Origin: Trametopsis cervina
Taxonomy: Eukaryota > Basidiomycota > Agaricomycetes > Polyporales > Irpicaceae
Length of the DNA stretch: 64,000 bases
Assembly: GCA_022385755.1 (NCBI GenBank)
Contig: MU278392.1
Location: 1 to 64,000 of the forward strand
Direction: 5' to 3'
A model generated the notes under the pieces. It was given only the letters and a program-made list of their open reading frames with translations, did not search any database and was not told where the DNA came from. Made by a program: the position numbers and the translations under genes. How positions within the stretch are numbered: the stretch's first letter is position 1; every line of letters starts with the position of its first letter. Of this stretch, positions 33,297 through 44,685 are shown piece by piece.

Positions 33297-35374
33297 ATGA
33301 ACACTGTTATTGCTGCCGTTCTCAGTCTCGCGGCTGCAGGGTTCCTCGTACTGGCCGCCTATGTCGTCCATCTCGCCTTCATAGGACCATGGCTGAACCC
33401 CATCACTCGTCTGCCGGGCCCACCAGGAAACCGGCTGATTGAGATGAGGCATGTCATGCAAGTCGTTGAGTAAGTTCTTCGCTCTTGTATATACACGGCT
33501 TGTTAATTCAGATGTGTGTTCGCAGTCCCCGGCAGTCTCCCCATACGCACGTCCGATTCGTCAAAAACTATGGCAGGAATGTATACATAAGAGGTCCATT
33601 TCCGGTGTGTACCAAGTTCTCTTTTGCAGACCAGCGGTTTAAGGGATGCCATGTATGCAGTGGGACCAACGGCTCTTCACGCTTGACCCGAAAGCTATCA
33701 ACCACATCCTCCAGAACTCCACACTGTATGAGAAGCCAGAACCGAGCAGGCGGCTCATCTCCAACCTCATAGGCGTCGGCATGCTCTCCGCGGAGGGTGT
33801 AACACACAAACGACAGCGACGCGTCGCCATGGCCGCATTTTCGATTCAAACCATCCGCGCGCTCGTGCCGCTCGCATTCAGCAAAGGGTTGACGCTTAAG
33901 GACAAGTGGGCGCATGTCATTCGAGCGGACGGGGGCGAGAAGAGCGTCATTGACGTGTGCGACTGGGCGAGCAGGGCAACGTTCGACATGATAGGCTCGG
34001 CGGGCTTTGACTATGAGTTCAACGCAATCCAGGGCGGCGACGACGAACTACTCCGTGCGTATGTCGATATGTTCGATGCCGTCCTTTCGAAGAATAAGAG
34101 GCCCTTCTGGCGTACTATTGCCCTCTACTGGCCCATATTGGACAGGATATTCGTGAGTAGCCAAGTTGCAACTGAGAGCCTTTATATATTCATCTTTTTA
34201 TTCCTTGAAGCCCGATGAGACGACCAGATTTACGGCGAAATGTCGTGCAGTCATCGACCGCATTGCGGGTGACTTGATTCAGGAGAAGAAGAGAAAAATT
34301 GCGGAGGCTGAAGAGAAGGGACAGAACTACCAAGGCAAAGACCTTCTCACCCTCCTCTGTATGTGGTCCAGGCCCCCTGCATATGCTCTCCTCTGACTCT
34401 ATGTGACAGTGAAATCCAACTCTTCTACTGAAATCCCTCCCGAGCAGCGTATCTCGGACGAAGATATCCTGCACACGATCAACACCTTTATGTTCGCTGG
34501 GACAGACACGACCTCTCTCGCGCTCACTTGGACGATATACCTTCTGTCACACTTCGCGGATGTGCAGACACGTCTACGTAACGATCTCATGGCCTTGCTT
34601 CCTGACACACCGCTGGAGAAGCTCACCCAAGAAGAGACGCAGTCTTTGTACGCCGCGATCGCAGAAGTGCCATACCTAGACAACGTTATCAAGGAGACCC
34701 TCCGTGTTATTCCGCCAATGCACTCTAGCATACGCGTTGCGACCCAAGACGATGCCGTTCCGATCAGCTCGCCGATCAAGAGGAAAGACGAGCTAGGGAA
34801 TATTGTGCTAGATGAGGCGACAAGAGTTTTTGTACCGAAGGGGACCATGATACATGTACCGGTCGAGGGCTTTAATCTCGACAAGGAGTTCTGGGGAGAG
34901 ACTGCATGGAACTTCAAGTGTGTCGTATTCCTTTCTTTCTACTCTGTGTTGCTGAAACCGCTGTAGCCCCGATCGTTGGGATGACCTTCCTGAAACCGTC
35001 AAGGACTTGCCGGGTCTGTATAACCACCTGCTGACATTCTCTGCCGGCCCTCGAGTACGTTGCTGCCGTTGTCGTTTGTTATGAACCCTTATTGATGAAA
35101 CGGGTTTCCTGTGTAGGCATGCATGGGCATGCGAATGTCCCTCATCGAGATCAAAGCTTTCATTTTCATCCTCCTTACAAACTATACGTTCTCTCCATCA
35201 CCCGAGCACAAGATCGGCAAGGCCAATGTGTACGTAGTGCTTTTCTCAATCAAAAGCGGGCGACGATCTGACAAGCTATGCAGTGTATTGACCAGACCGT
35301 TCGTTATCGGGCGAGAGAACGAGGGAAGTATGCTTCCCGTCATCGTCACGCCTTACGTCCGGCCCGTAACATGA
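33297..35374 (+). CDS. Cytochrome P450 monooxygenase (563 aa)
   Basis: Eight exons (33297-33469, 33526-33604, 33661-34152, 34211-34358, 34410-34917, 34967-35054, 35117-35229, 35284-35374) total 1,692 nt with all phases consistent. An N-terminal membrane anchor (AAVLSLAAAGFLVLAAYVV) is followed by the Pro-rich LPGPPGN hinge. The I-helix reads FAGTDTTSLA, the K-helix ExxR is ETLR, and PDRWDDLPE is the meander. The heme loop FSAGPRACMG is split by an intron between R and A; its Cys is the heme ligand. P450s insert oxygen into diverse substrates in the ER, fed by a P450 reductase. No neighbouring biosynthetic gene suggests a substrate. A 15-residue insertion (SSPIKRKDELGNIVL) lies before the meander. 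Confidence 0.92.
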
Positions 35375-35843
35375 AGCCGTGTACCACACCTATACTCAAC
35401 CAGGATTCGTTACTCTGTGCGCTCTTCGATCTTCCCCGCACACGAGCATTTACTTTTGGACATGTATCGTTAGCTTATTACATTATACCCCAGCGCTACG
35501 ATTTGCGTTATTCATGTGTGTGCATTCGACTTCAATGTGATACAAGGAATTCGCGCATACCCTGTCAATTCGTCTTGGCTGTGTCCATGCACTGTATGTC
35601 TTGGCATGCAGATCGTATCGCCCGTTCGGCTCGAATAACCAAAACCCGATATGGCAAGCTTCCAAGTTCGTCAACTTCGCCTGTTTTGGACTCGGCGAAC
35701 GGGAAGACATTCATTGTCACTCAAACCTCTGTCACAGGTTTATATACGCAAAGTAGGCTTCTCAGGTCTTCAACTTACCTTACCTTTTCCCTTTCGTTAC
35801 ACAGCACACCCTCTTCTCCCGCCACCCTTGTCACCTCCTCCAG
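35375..35843. promoter_or_regulatory. Intergenic with TATA box for the glycoprotein gene
   Basis: TTTATATACG at about 35739-35748 lies 100 nt before the ATG at 35844, followed by a CT-rich leader. No gene is seen in the remainder. Confidence 0.5.
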
Positions 35844-37079
35844 ATGCTGCTCAAACAACTCGCCCTGTTATACTTTCCCGTCTTTATCCATGCACAAACC
35901 TACAGCGTCACCTACACGCCGGACAATATACCTAAGAAGACCCAGGAAGGCCAAACGGGGACAAACCAGTGTGGCTCGGGCAGCAGCCAGGACTCGAGTT
36001 GCCAGAATGCCTACAGTGCGTTTTACACGAAAGAACGAGCGATTCAGTCCAGTTATACACTGACACTCCTCTCGCTAGTTAACTCCGTCGACGACTTCTG
36101 CCTATTCGCGCCTCCAAAAAGCGGCCACGATTCCTCGATTGGAAACACTGAGAGGATAGAGGTGTCCTGGTGCACCAAGTCGGGGTACGGGACCAGGCTG
36201 ATACCCGAGGGGGCTATTACGGGTGCCCACTTTGTCCAAACGCCTGACTATGTTCAAGTGACTGGCGTCGGAGACCTCACGCTGTTGAATATTCCCAAGG
36301 GAGATAGTGGCGGTGAGCTGGATCCTCACGGGGCGGACGGGAATGGTGAGTTCCTTGTTTCTCTTCACGTATCTACTGCTGATTGTCTGTTCTGTCCCAG
36401 GCAATCCTGTCGGCAGCTTGGTCTTCTCGAGTGTATTCGGAGAGACACAACAGATCCACGAATGGACCAACTTCTTGTCCTGGGATCAGTTCTGTTTTCG
36501 TGCGTGCAAGCCTCAGGACAGTGCTCCCGAATGGTGTCAACACAAATACGATCTGATGGGTTGCCACTGGAATATGCCTGGAAACTACGATGCTGGTGTA
36601 TTCGAGAAATGCAAGGCAGATTCCGGACAGGTAAGCTGGCGTCCAGACTTCGAACAGATTGGATGCTCACATGTATGCTAGATGATGGGTATTTACGATG
36701 GCTCGACATGGAAGCAGGGAATGCCCCAAACGCCAGCGGCCCATCCGGCCCCGTCTTCATCGCTGTGCACGACAGTTCAGAGCATCAGGGACTTCGCAGT
36801 ACAACCTTCAGGAGTCAGCGGATCCACAACATCCAGTGTGGCTGTGGGTGATCTTTCGTGAACAATACATGCTGTTACTTACGTACATAACAGACCAGCA
36901 CTTCGTCTTTGACTTTGTCGAACACTGCCCCTTTAACGAGCCGTACTTCTGACGGGCAGTCCGGTAACACGCTAGGCTCAAAATCCAGCGGGTCTGTAGG
37001 TCGTGCAGATATGGAAAACAGCCAGCGAGTGATGGTAATCGCTATCAGTGTCGTACTTGGAGCACTGATGGTCTTCTGA
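35844..37079 (+). CDS. Secreted 'macrofage activating glycoprotein' family protein with GPI-type C-terminus
   Basis: Five exons (35844-36015, 36079-36345, 36401-36630, 36682-36843, 36894-37079) give 338 residues. The signal peptide is MLLKQLALLYFPVFIHA. The mature part begins QTYSVTYTPDNIP and carries conserved family segments: NSVDDFCLFAPP, IGNTERIEVSWCTKSGYGTR, HFVQTPDYVQVTGVGD, LDPHGADGNGNPVGSL, IHEWTNFLSWDQFCFRACKP and GCHWNMPGNYDAGVFEKC. A Ser/Thr-rich tail ends in a hydrophobic segment (VMVIAISVVLGALMVF) that looks like a GPI-anchor signal. The name comes from a fungal extract and says little about native function, which is probably at the cell surface. Without the last splice, the frame would stop at 36861 and lose the anchor; splicing at 36844-36893 restores it. 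Intron 1 is 63 nt and stop-free. Confidence 0.88.
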
Positions 37080-37440
37080 ATGGTTTCTGGTCCATCAGAC
37101 TATACAAAATTTCACTATACTTTGCACATTCACTAATGCCGTTCTTTTACGTCACATACCTATAATCACAACGACACTCCTTTAGACCATAATGTAATAT
37201 CATCCTAGTGGTTACTCACTCAACGTTATGTACCCTAATCCTATATGATTATTGTGAATGGCTGGTACAAAATCCTCATAGACCAAGAGCTCTTGAAAGG
37301 CATGCTTTATGCGTATGCTACAATATGAAACCACTTATTCCGATATCACGTGCGCCCCCAATCCCTTGAGAAGACATGAGTCCGACGACCTGATGGTCGT
37401 GTTAAAGGGGACTTGCCAGTTGAAGAAAAGTTGCCATTAT
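37080..37440. other. Intergenic between convergent genes
   Basis: AT-rich 3' sequence; no gene is seen. Confidence 0.6.
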
Positions 37441-38505
37441 CTAGCTTCCAGCCATCCCGAGAACACCAACCTTGTCGCGAATTTTCGCAATCTCGCTAAC
37501 CGATAGTGTGCCTTTGCTTGCACAGAAGAAGTCCTCCCATGCGGTTGCGGCATCGCTTTCTGTGTCAAACTCGCCACTAAAGACGTATTAGATTTATTGT
37601 ATTGTTAGAAGATAATAGAGCAGCGACATACCCCAAGAACGTGTACAGTCGTTCCCAGAACTCAGGTTGAGCGATCCTGTCATGATACGGGGTATTCGGT
37701 CCCGGATGAAGAGAGCTTGACGGGATGCTGGATGTATCGAGGACGAGCGGTATATCGACCAGCTTCTCGTCTGCCACTGGGGTAAGCGAGGGCGACGGTG
37801 ACAAGACCACAGAGGGTATGCGAGTATGCCCGCCTCGGCTCTTGTGAGTTTGTTCCGGGAGGAGGGTGATGGTTTCTGGTATGTTCTGCGGTTCCGAGGT
37901 GATTATTAGAGGAGTGCTTGTTTCTGGTACCGCAGAAGGGGGCACAGGAGCGGCAGAGGGGTCCCAAAGTGAGCCTGCCCTGACCATGAGGTTCACCGTA
38001 TCGCCATCCTTGATATCGTACTCCTTCAGCAACTTCGCATCTGCTAGGGCCTTCCCCTTGAGAAGCAGTCGCTGAGAGTCGGCTGCAGGTGCACCAGGCA
38101 GGGACGCAAGAGAGGTCTTAATCGTGGCAATTGTATCTGCTGGGTGTACACTCAGAGCAGATGTCCAGGCAGGCTTTGCGGACTTGACGGTGATGGTGAT
38201 AGCACCTGAATGAAGTGGGTTAGGCGCGTACAGCGATGTATGGCACTGCTACTGGCACGGACCTGTGAGGTCTGGTTCTTCTGACTCCGTTTTCTCAGGC
38301 GGTGGCGGCACTGGAATCTGTAATTCAGGAAACATGGATCAGGAAAGGTACTTGTCTGTGAGGATGAATGACTTACTGGGAGAGTGGGGACTTTCTTGAG
38401 GTAATCCTCCGGTGGCGGCTGGAAATCATCGTTGTAATTCACGGGCTGCGCGCTTAGGTTCTCAACAAATTTCTTGACAAATGTAAACTCTGCTTGATCT
38501 GCCAT
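37441..38505 (-). CDS. Get5/Mdy2-like ubiquitin-like domain protein
   Basis: Four exons on the minus strand (38377-38505, 38263-38317, 37632-38205, 37441-37576) give 297 residues. The N-terminus (MADQAEFTFVKKFVENLSAQ, then PPPEDYLKKVPTLP) matches the Get4-binding segment of yeast Mdy2, which also begins with a short FV-KF helix and a Pro/Tyr stretch. A ubiquitin-like fold follows at roughly residues 65-145: AITITVKSAK, a DTIATIKTSL helix, QRLLLKGKAL, LLKEYDIKDGDTVNLMV. The rest is a Pro/Ser-rich linker and a C-terminal helical part (FWERLYTFLG, SVSEIAKIRDKVGVLG) where Mdy2 dimerises. Get5 with Get4 and Sgt2 hands tail-anchored proteins to Get3 in the cytosol. The TATA box (TATATATA, 38571-38578) sits 66 nt upstream. 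Confidence 0.78.
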
Positions 38506-38683
38506 GATGACAAGGGCTGCGACGTTTGTACGATAGTGTAGAGCAGACGTGGACCGTATATATGTGCGCCTATATATACACAGCCTAAACGACGTCACTT
38601 CGGGTGACGGAATGTCACCTTGGTGTCACACATTGTCACGACAATCGGGTCTGTCCGTGTGACACACCTCACGACAAACGACC
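38506..38683. promoter_or_regulatory. Bidirectional promoter with a cluster of GTCAC/GTGAC motifs
   Basis: Only 178 nt separate the divergent starts of the Get5-like and NDUFS5 genes. Between about 38590 and 38672, GTCAC or its complement GTGAC occurs at least six times (ACGTCACTTC, GGGTGACGG, ATGTCACC, GTGTCACAC, TTGTCACG, GTGTGACAC). This could be a bidirectional binding array for a bZIP/ATF- or Myc-like factor; no factor can be named. Confidence 0.55.
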
Positions 38684-39194
38684 ATGGCTGTAAGTTCTAA
38701 TTCACGATTCATGCATGCACGCTTTTGACCGCTTTGCATATAGTCTGGCTACGGCTTTCAAGGAGGTAAATATTACATGAAGTACTTTGGTGTGCCTTTC
38801 TGAACCCCGGCCGCAGGACCCTCACGATGCTTCGGGTTCTGGCAGGAATTCACTAAGGTGAGGTGGATCGTTCTGGTGCAGGGCTATTTTCTGAACCACA
38901 AGACAATAGTGTTACGCGTCTGCAGACTCTCCGGGCAAATGTCGAATCCAGGCGGACGACTATCTCGAGTGTCTGCATAGGACGCAAGAGGTGCGCTACA
39001 CTCCGAATAAATTGTGTCAGAAACTGAGTATACCGTGTCAGGTTGCTCGAGCTAAAGCAGTGAAGGCGGAATTTGTCCGCAAAGCGGCGCTACAAGCACA
39101 TGAAGGACGCAAGGCGGCAGACATCCTCGCAGACGGTGTCATAGTAGGGGTGGGATTGATACAGAGGGACAAGGGCGATTCGGGGTCGCATTAG
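38684..39194 (+). CDS. NADH:ubiquinone oxidoreductase subunit NDUFS5 (complex I, twin CX9C)
   Basis: Five exons (38684-38689, 38744-38765, 38817-38857, 38910-38990, 39042-39194) give 100 residues starting MASGYGFQGGPSRCFGFWQE. The two CX9C motifs are CFGFWQEFTKC and CRIQADDYLEC, which form the disulfide-linked helical hairpin of intermembrane-space proteins imported by the Mia40 pathway. The C-terminal part (ARAKAVKAEFVRKAALQA, GRKAADILADGVIVGVGLI) follows the fungal NDUFS5 pattern. It is an accessory subunit on the intermembrane-space side of respiratory complex I. The first exon has only six bases, encoding Met-Ala, so automated annotation could miss it. All phases and the total length fit. 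Confidence 0.9.
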
Positions 39195-39583
39195 GGTCTC
39201 ATGTCTATAATCAGACAACTGCCATAGATTCTTTTCTTCAAGTGCCGCGCTACTTGCCCGTTGTGCGCAGTCTGTGGAGGTCTAAAGGAGAGGCTCAGTA
39301 CTAAAACACGGTAATCATGCTATTCACGAACCGGGTTCGTGGTCTTCCTATCTGCGACTCAAACGTGGCCGTAGTAGAGCTTTTCCTGGTTCACAGTTAC
39401 CAGCAATCTCTTTCACATCTCGTCGTGTAGTCCAGCTCTATACAGTATACAGAGTACACAGTACACGGATAGTTGGCCGACGGATATTGTTTTAGCGCGC
39501 AAATAGCTTTGATACAAACCACCATCTGTCAGCCTCCTATACCGACTTCTGCCTCTACCTGAAGCTCGCCGACCTTTAATGCC
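39195..39583. other. Intergenic
   Basis: Promoter of the next gene. Repeated TACAGTATACAGAGTACACAG-like sequence near 39435 is palindromic. No gene is seen. Confidence 0.5.
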
Positions 39584-42548
39584 ATGTTTTATGGCGCAGG
39601 CTCCCTGAACGCACCTATTGTCATTTCAGATGACGAAGATGAGGCAGCCTATGTTGAGTTCACTTTGGAACAGAGGATATCCTCTCCAACAGAAAATATG
39701 GACGATGAGGATTTCGGCGACATTCCCGTGGTACATCCAGCAGAAACGTCTTACCAAATGGACCTCACACAGGATAGCCCCAGCGCCTTGCCCGAACTCA
39801 CTCTCGGTACGTCACAGTTCTACTCGCTGTAGTGGCCCCGTCAATGTGACATGCAGAAGGCCCAAGCACCGGTGAAAAACGCAAGAGGACCACCAGCGTA
39901 AAGTCATCCCATGAAAGTGCTGCGCAGGCTTCTGTCTTACCCAATAGACCGCCGAGCCCTGGTGCACCACCGGGTGAGAGCAAGAATGCGCGTAAGAAAC
40001 GCCGCAAACGAGAGAAGTTAGGTGTAGGAACCTCAATGGTGCCACAGGGAGTTGTCGGGCCCGCGATACCCATGACTGGTCCTCCTCCACCCGCGATATC
40101 AACAGCTGGTCCTCCTGTTCCCGCACAAAGAGCACAACCGATACCGACGAATGTACCATTTTTACCACCTAAGCCCCAGCTTCAACTGCCCCCACCTCCG
40201 CCGCGGCGGTCCAACTCTTCACCCTTATCAGCTGTTAGTATGCAGTCCCTCTTACACAATGGTCTGGCACCATCGCTGCCGCCCTACCCTACTATGCACC
40301 AGTCGATTGGTATACCACGATCGCAGCCCATTCAAATCCCGAAAGAGTTTCCTTCAAGAGCTCTACAGAGTTCACCAGTGACGAACTTGCGACCTGCTGA
40401 ACCGCGCAATCCTGCGGTTAACCCTGTTCCTCCTCCCGCCGCAGTGGCTTCAACCAGCTCATTGAAAAAGCCTATTGGCATGCGCCCGGATACCGACCCT
40501 CATGGTCAACATGGCGTATATGAACTGCATCAATCACTGAATTACATGCCGAACCCTGCGAGGTGCCTTGTGATGGAGCTCCTTCCGAGAAAGTTTCGTA
40601 CTGAGGCCTTCGTCCACAAGTGGGCTGCCAGGTTTTGTACTTCCACTCATCCTCCCCTACTCCATATCGAACTGGATAATAGGATCGGGAAGGCACTCAT
40701 TGAATTCCCTAGCGCAGAAGTGGCGAGAGTCGCTTGGGAGAGCGCAAGGCTTTATGGCGAGGGAAAAGAACATATACGTGTCTATTGGTATCGTCTGCCT
40801 GGGGTGGGTGCGAACGCTGGCGTAGGTGAGCTGGAGGAGGGTGAAATTGAAGACGGGGAGATAGTAGCAAATCCTTCCACATCGAGGAAGCCCAAGAAGG
40901 AACGGAAAAAGTTGAAGGATCCCCCGAAACCATCAACACAACTTTTGCCTCTCCCGAAACCGCCATTGCTTCCAGTAAGCTCGCTACCGACCCCAAACAC
41001 GGTCACGTTTGCGAACGGGAAATGGCGCTCCACGTCACTAACGGGGCACATTCCCTCTACGAGTTCGAATCATTTGAGCGAAGGCGTTATGCCTTCCATA
41101 TCTCCTCCTATCGTTCGTCAACCGGGAGCTACTGTAGCACACGCGCCATTGCCACAGGGCACGAACGTCCATCATAACTCTCACCCCCAATTGCCCTCTA
41201 TTTCTCCTCAGGTTGCATCTGGCCTAGTGGAGGGTGCATTGGAGGGAAGCGTAACAGCCACACCACGAACCCGTCTCTCTTTGGGCGAGAGGTTGAAGTC
41301 GCCTCCCCGGGCTATACCAGTCTCTGCATTTCCACTTCCATCACATCAACATCCATCTCCCAGTCCCTCTGAGCCCCCACATCTTGACAAAGTCGTAGAT
41401 CTCGCTGCGGGTGATGAACAAATCGACCAGCCAATGGATCAGTCGACGGATGTTCCTGTTTACTCGATGGATGACGATACAGTCTCTATCACGTCTTCGA
41501 GCGGTAGATCATCGCTTCCGCAAGCCGACTACGTCAGAGAAGAACTGCACAAGGGCGGCACAGGCAATACGTCAACGGATTTGATTCGTGTAGACGAACC
41601 AGATCCGACACCTGTTGCTACTTTGGCGCCACCAGTTGAACCGTGTAACCGCACGGTAGATGCCGCCAAGGGCTCTCCGTATGAGGAGAACATCCTGGGT
41701 ATTCATCAGGAAGAACGCGAAGTAACCATACGAGACGCACAAGTAGCAGCCATTGCTGCAGCACCCTCATCTTCTTCAGACGATATTCCTGGTCTTTCAG
41801 CGTCGTCGAGCGGCGCTCCTATCAAGGCGGGGATACTAGACTTGGCCGCTAGTGCAAGCGCAAAGGAACAAGAACTCCGGCGTTTGGTACTCAATAGTAA
41901 GAAAAACAGGTCTTCTTTGAACGCTCAAGCTGTACCCGTCTTGCCGCCAACGAGTTCCGAGCAGGTATCGATGCCTTCGCAAGATGGTCAGATGCTGAAG
42001 CGATCTGCCGCTGAGAACGTGGTCCAGAAACCAGTTGAGGTTGTCTCCCGCTTGTCCGTGAAGGTGGCGACAGTGGATCTGGATTCTATGGCGACCTCCT
42101 TCATAACTGAGGCGATCCAGAATATAGCACCTGTGTCCAAGACGTCACATCCTGCAACTCCGGTGTTCGCCTCTACTCTCCCACAACCGGCACCGATGTC
42201 TGAGAAAGAAAGGCTAGCGGCGAAGCATAAGCTTCTAGAGCAGAAAATCGCAGAAAGCAAGGAATTCATGGCTCGATACGCCAATGCGCCGACCAAGCTC
42301 CAGAAAACACAGGTGATGCAGAAGATGAAGGAGCGGATGCAGTACGTGGAGTCTACTTAGTCTCAAGTGGCTTAGTGGCGGCTGAAGAATACGGCAGCGT
42401 ATTGGATGAGGAGATGAAAAGCTTGGATACCCTTCCGGCGTTCAAGCCGCCAGCAGTCGTACAAACCCGGTGGCCGGATCCGCCAAGCTCTTCGATGATT
42501 ATCGACATAAGTGACGATGAGGACGACGACCTTATAGATATCGACTAA
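39584..42548 (+). CDS. Large nuclear-type protein with RRM-like domain and SUMO-interaction-like motifs at both ends (952 aa)
   Basis: Exons 39584-39806, 39857-42341 and 42398-42548 give 952 residues. The last intron (gtacgt...ggcag, 56 nt) was inferred because it restores frame past a TAG at 42358-42360. Near the N-terminus, PIVISDDEDE is a SUMO-interaction-like motif, and a basic run (KNARKKRRKREK) is a likely nuclear signal. A Pro-rich region follows. At about residues 240-330, ARCLVMELLPRKFRTEAFV through GKALIEFPSAEVARVAWESA resembles an RRM. An acidic ELEEGEIEDGEI and a long Ser/Pro-rich region come next, then a coiled coil (SEKERLAAKHKLLEQKIAES). The C-terminus carries a second motif, SMIIDISDDEDDDLIDID. 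Role in RNA processing or SUMO-dependent nuclear assembly is inference. Confidence 0.7.
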
Positions 42549-43998
42549 ACGGATCGGACGCGTCGCGGCCAGCTCTGAGCCGTGAGGTAGGTTATAGCTC
42601 AGCCATCTTACAGATCTTCGACCGACACTCCGAGGTGGTCAAGTTTGATTTTGGGATTTGAACTGTATGCAGCTGGGAGTACCTCTTGTCAAATTCTGTG
42701 TTCAGATAACTACAGCATTTTTTGTACAGGCAGATATGACTGCCCTTTGTGATGAGGACGTGGTGAGTGCCCAATCCTGTCTCATTAAAACGCTCTGATG
42801 GAACCCGCTGCAGTTTCGCCACACAAGTCCTTTTATTCCCTCCATGTCTTCTCTGCCTCATTATGTTATGTACGATACTTCTATCGTGCAACCCTGCTGG
42901 GTGTAATTGACTCGTCATCGACCTGGAGTCCGTGTTCTGCGCGGACAGACGGGTGGTGAAATAGTCCATTCGATACCGAGCTGTTATTTGTTGTATTCAC
43001 TGTTTAATTTGTCTTATCGCAATCGTTCTTGAACAGCGTATCAGTGTTCCTCTTGAATGTCTCAAATAACGAAGGTTAGTTGCACGCCGCTAGCAAAACT
43101 GAAGTACCTTCAATCACGTGACACTCCCAAATCAGTCAGTGAGAGCGTCAGTGCACGCATTCACTTTTTGCCCTCCACTACTGCCTGCACTGCTGCAGAT
43201 AGTCACACTGTTTTGTCCCGCTAAGCTCTACCTACTACTCAGTAACCTCTGGAAAACGCATAATTTGAGACTTAACCCTCGCACATGATCCTGTCCCCTT
43301 TGGTATAGGACCGGCCACATCTGGGAAGCCTTTGGTGTGTCGTTCAAGGCTACAGCAGACCAACGATCTCGAGCTTGCAGACATCGAGGCAATACTTCAA
43401 CTTGCGGTACCACTGGACTAATCTCAGGCGGAAACGGCTACATCGTTTATCGGCTACGTTCGATCTTAACTTCAGATGGATATAAGTCAACTTCCCACTT
43501 CCTGCGGCATCCTTAGCAGGTCAGGAACCTCAATCACGAAACTCCCTTGTCCTTCCGCTGAGCTGGACGAGCCCAAGGCGCATGGTCAGCAAAGCCAATT
43601 ACACGGATGGCCGACACCGATTACCGTGACGAAGCTAACTAATATGCCCATACGCGCGAATATCTATGGAGACTGTTCATGTGTACTTAGCCAATGGAAA
43701 AGACCTTTCCCTTGGCTTGATACACCTAAACACTTCCTCAATCGAACCATCGGTCAAACATATCAGGACTCTCCCAACTACGAACTTTAGCTTTAGTGCG
43801 GCCTGCCGCGTCCACACCTGGCAGGCATGCTACGTTGCACTGCTTGATGTTCGTAGTAACTTGCCTTTATGTAGTATTCTCACCTCACTCCTGCAAGGCT
43901 GTTCCGAGTTCAAAAACAATTCACTGTGCCGCTTTACATATTATACTCTACAACTCTACAATACAACACTAAGCCTGTCTCTATTCCTGATATCATTA
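42549..43998. other. Gene-poor stretch
   Basis: About 1.45 kb with only short unsupported frames. No RNA gene or repeat is recognised. Confidence 0.5.
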
Positions 43999-44685
43999 TC
44001 ATGCAACGACAGCCATCGGCGCGTGCCTCCAATCGTCCGCCTCTTCCAGACTCGCGGGAGATGCAGACCATCCCCACGTCCCATGCCCATGTCTTGTCCT
44101 GCGAACCTCAACATCGACGACTGTCGGCGTCGGCACAGTTGGTTTATGCGCCCTGCTACCGCGGCGAGCCCGGCGGGGGCGACGCAAGGCGGCCTTATCG
44201 TTGTTGATGGGGAGCGCGAGGAGCGCAGAGACGGAAGCAATGCTGGCGCGCTGCGCTGCGGTTAAGGGGATGGCAGCGGGTCGGAGCGCGAGGAGCGTCG
44301 GGACGGAGTATGTGAGCGGGTGTGTGGTGGGGGGTTGGGGTATCGATGATGCGGGGGGTATATGGGTGCGCGGTTGTGTGTGCTCTGTGGTGGCGGTGGT
44401 GGTTAGCTCTCGTACGTATCTAGGAGAATGAGAAGTGTACTGACCATGGTGCGCGAACGCGTGGGCGGGGAACTTTCTGCCGTGCGGTGACGACGGCGAA
44501 TGTGCGCGCCAGTTAGGGGTGTCCTGGACTGGCGACGGGGAGCGAGAGCTCGAGGAGCCCGCAGAGGGCTGGCGTTTGTGCAGCGGCACGTACTTGGACT
44601 CGGAGGTGGACGTCGATGTCGACGATCCCGTCGGGGAGCTTGGCTCAATAGGGGCACGGCGGTTGATGGCGATAGGGCTCGACAT
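43999..44685 (-). CDS. Ser/Pro-rich protein with KYVPLHKR motif, unknown (208 aa)
   Basis: Exons 44445-44685 and 43999-44384 on the minus strand give 208 residues. The N-terminus MSSPIAINRRAPIEPSSP leads through a Ser/Thr run to SKYVPLHKRQPSAG, a motif I associate with low-complexity basidiomycete proteins. After the intron come a Pro/Thr-rich part, a helix (LTAAQRASIASVSALLALPI), a basic cluster (RRPRRARRGSR) and an end with GTWGWSASPASLEEADDW. No enzyme domain is visible. The 60 nt intron (44385-44444) has no stop and keeps frame, so both spliced and retained forms are possible. A TATAAGTA near 44806-44813 is about 120 nt upstream of the chosen ATG; the frame also continues upstream to an ATG at 44910. 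Confidence 0.5.
   Translation of the reverse strand: MSSPIAINRRAPIEPSSPTGSSTSTSTSESKYVPLHKRQPSAGSSSSRSPSPVQDTPNWRAHSPSSPHGRKFPAHAFAHHGQYTSHSPRYVRELTTTATTEHTQPRTHIPPASSIPQPPTTHPLTYSVPTLLALRPAAIPLTAAQRASIASVSALLALPINNDKAALRRPRRARRGSRAHKPTVPTPTVVDVEVRRTRHGHGTWGWSASPASLEEADDWRHAPMAVVA

Noticed and set aside
33297..37079. A biosynthetic cluster around the P450 at 33.3 kb and the glycoprotein gene
   Set aside because: No synthase, transferase or transporter of secondary metabolism is adjacent; the neighbours are housekeeping or secretory genes.
40472..42296. Minus-strand frames within the 952-residue gene
   Set aside because: They are antisense to a long exon with motif-bearing protein and have no features of their own.
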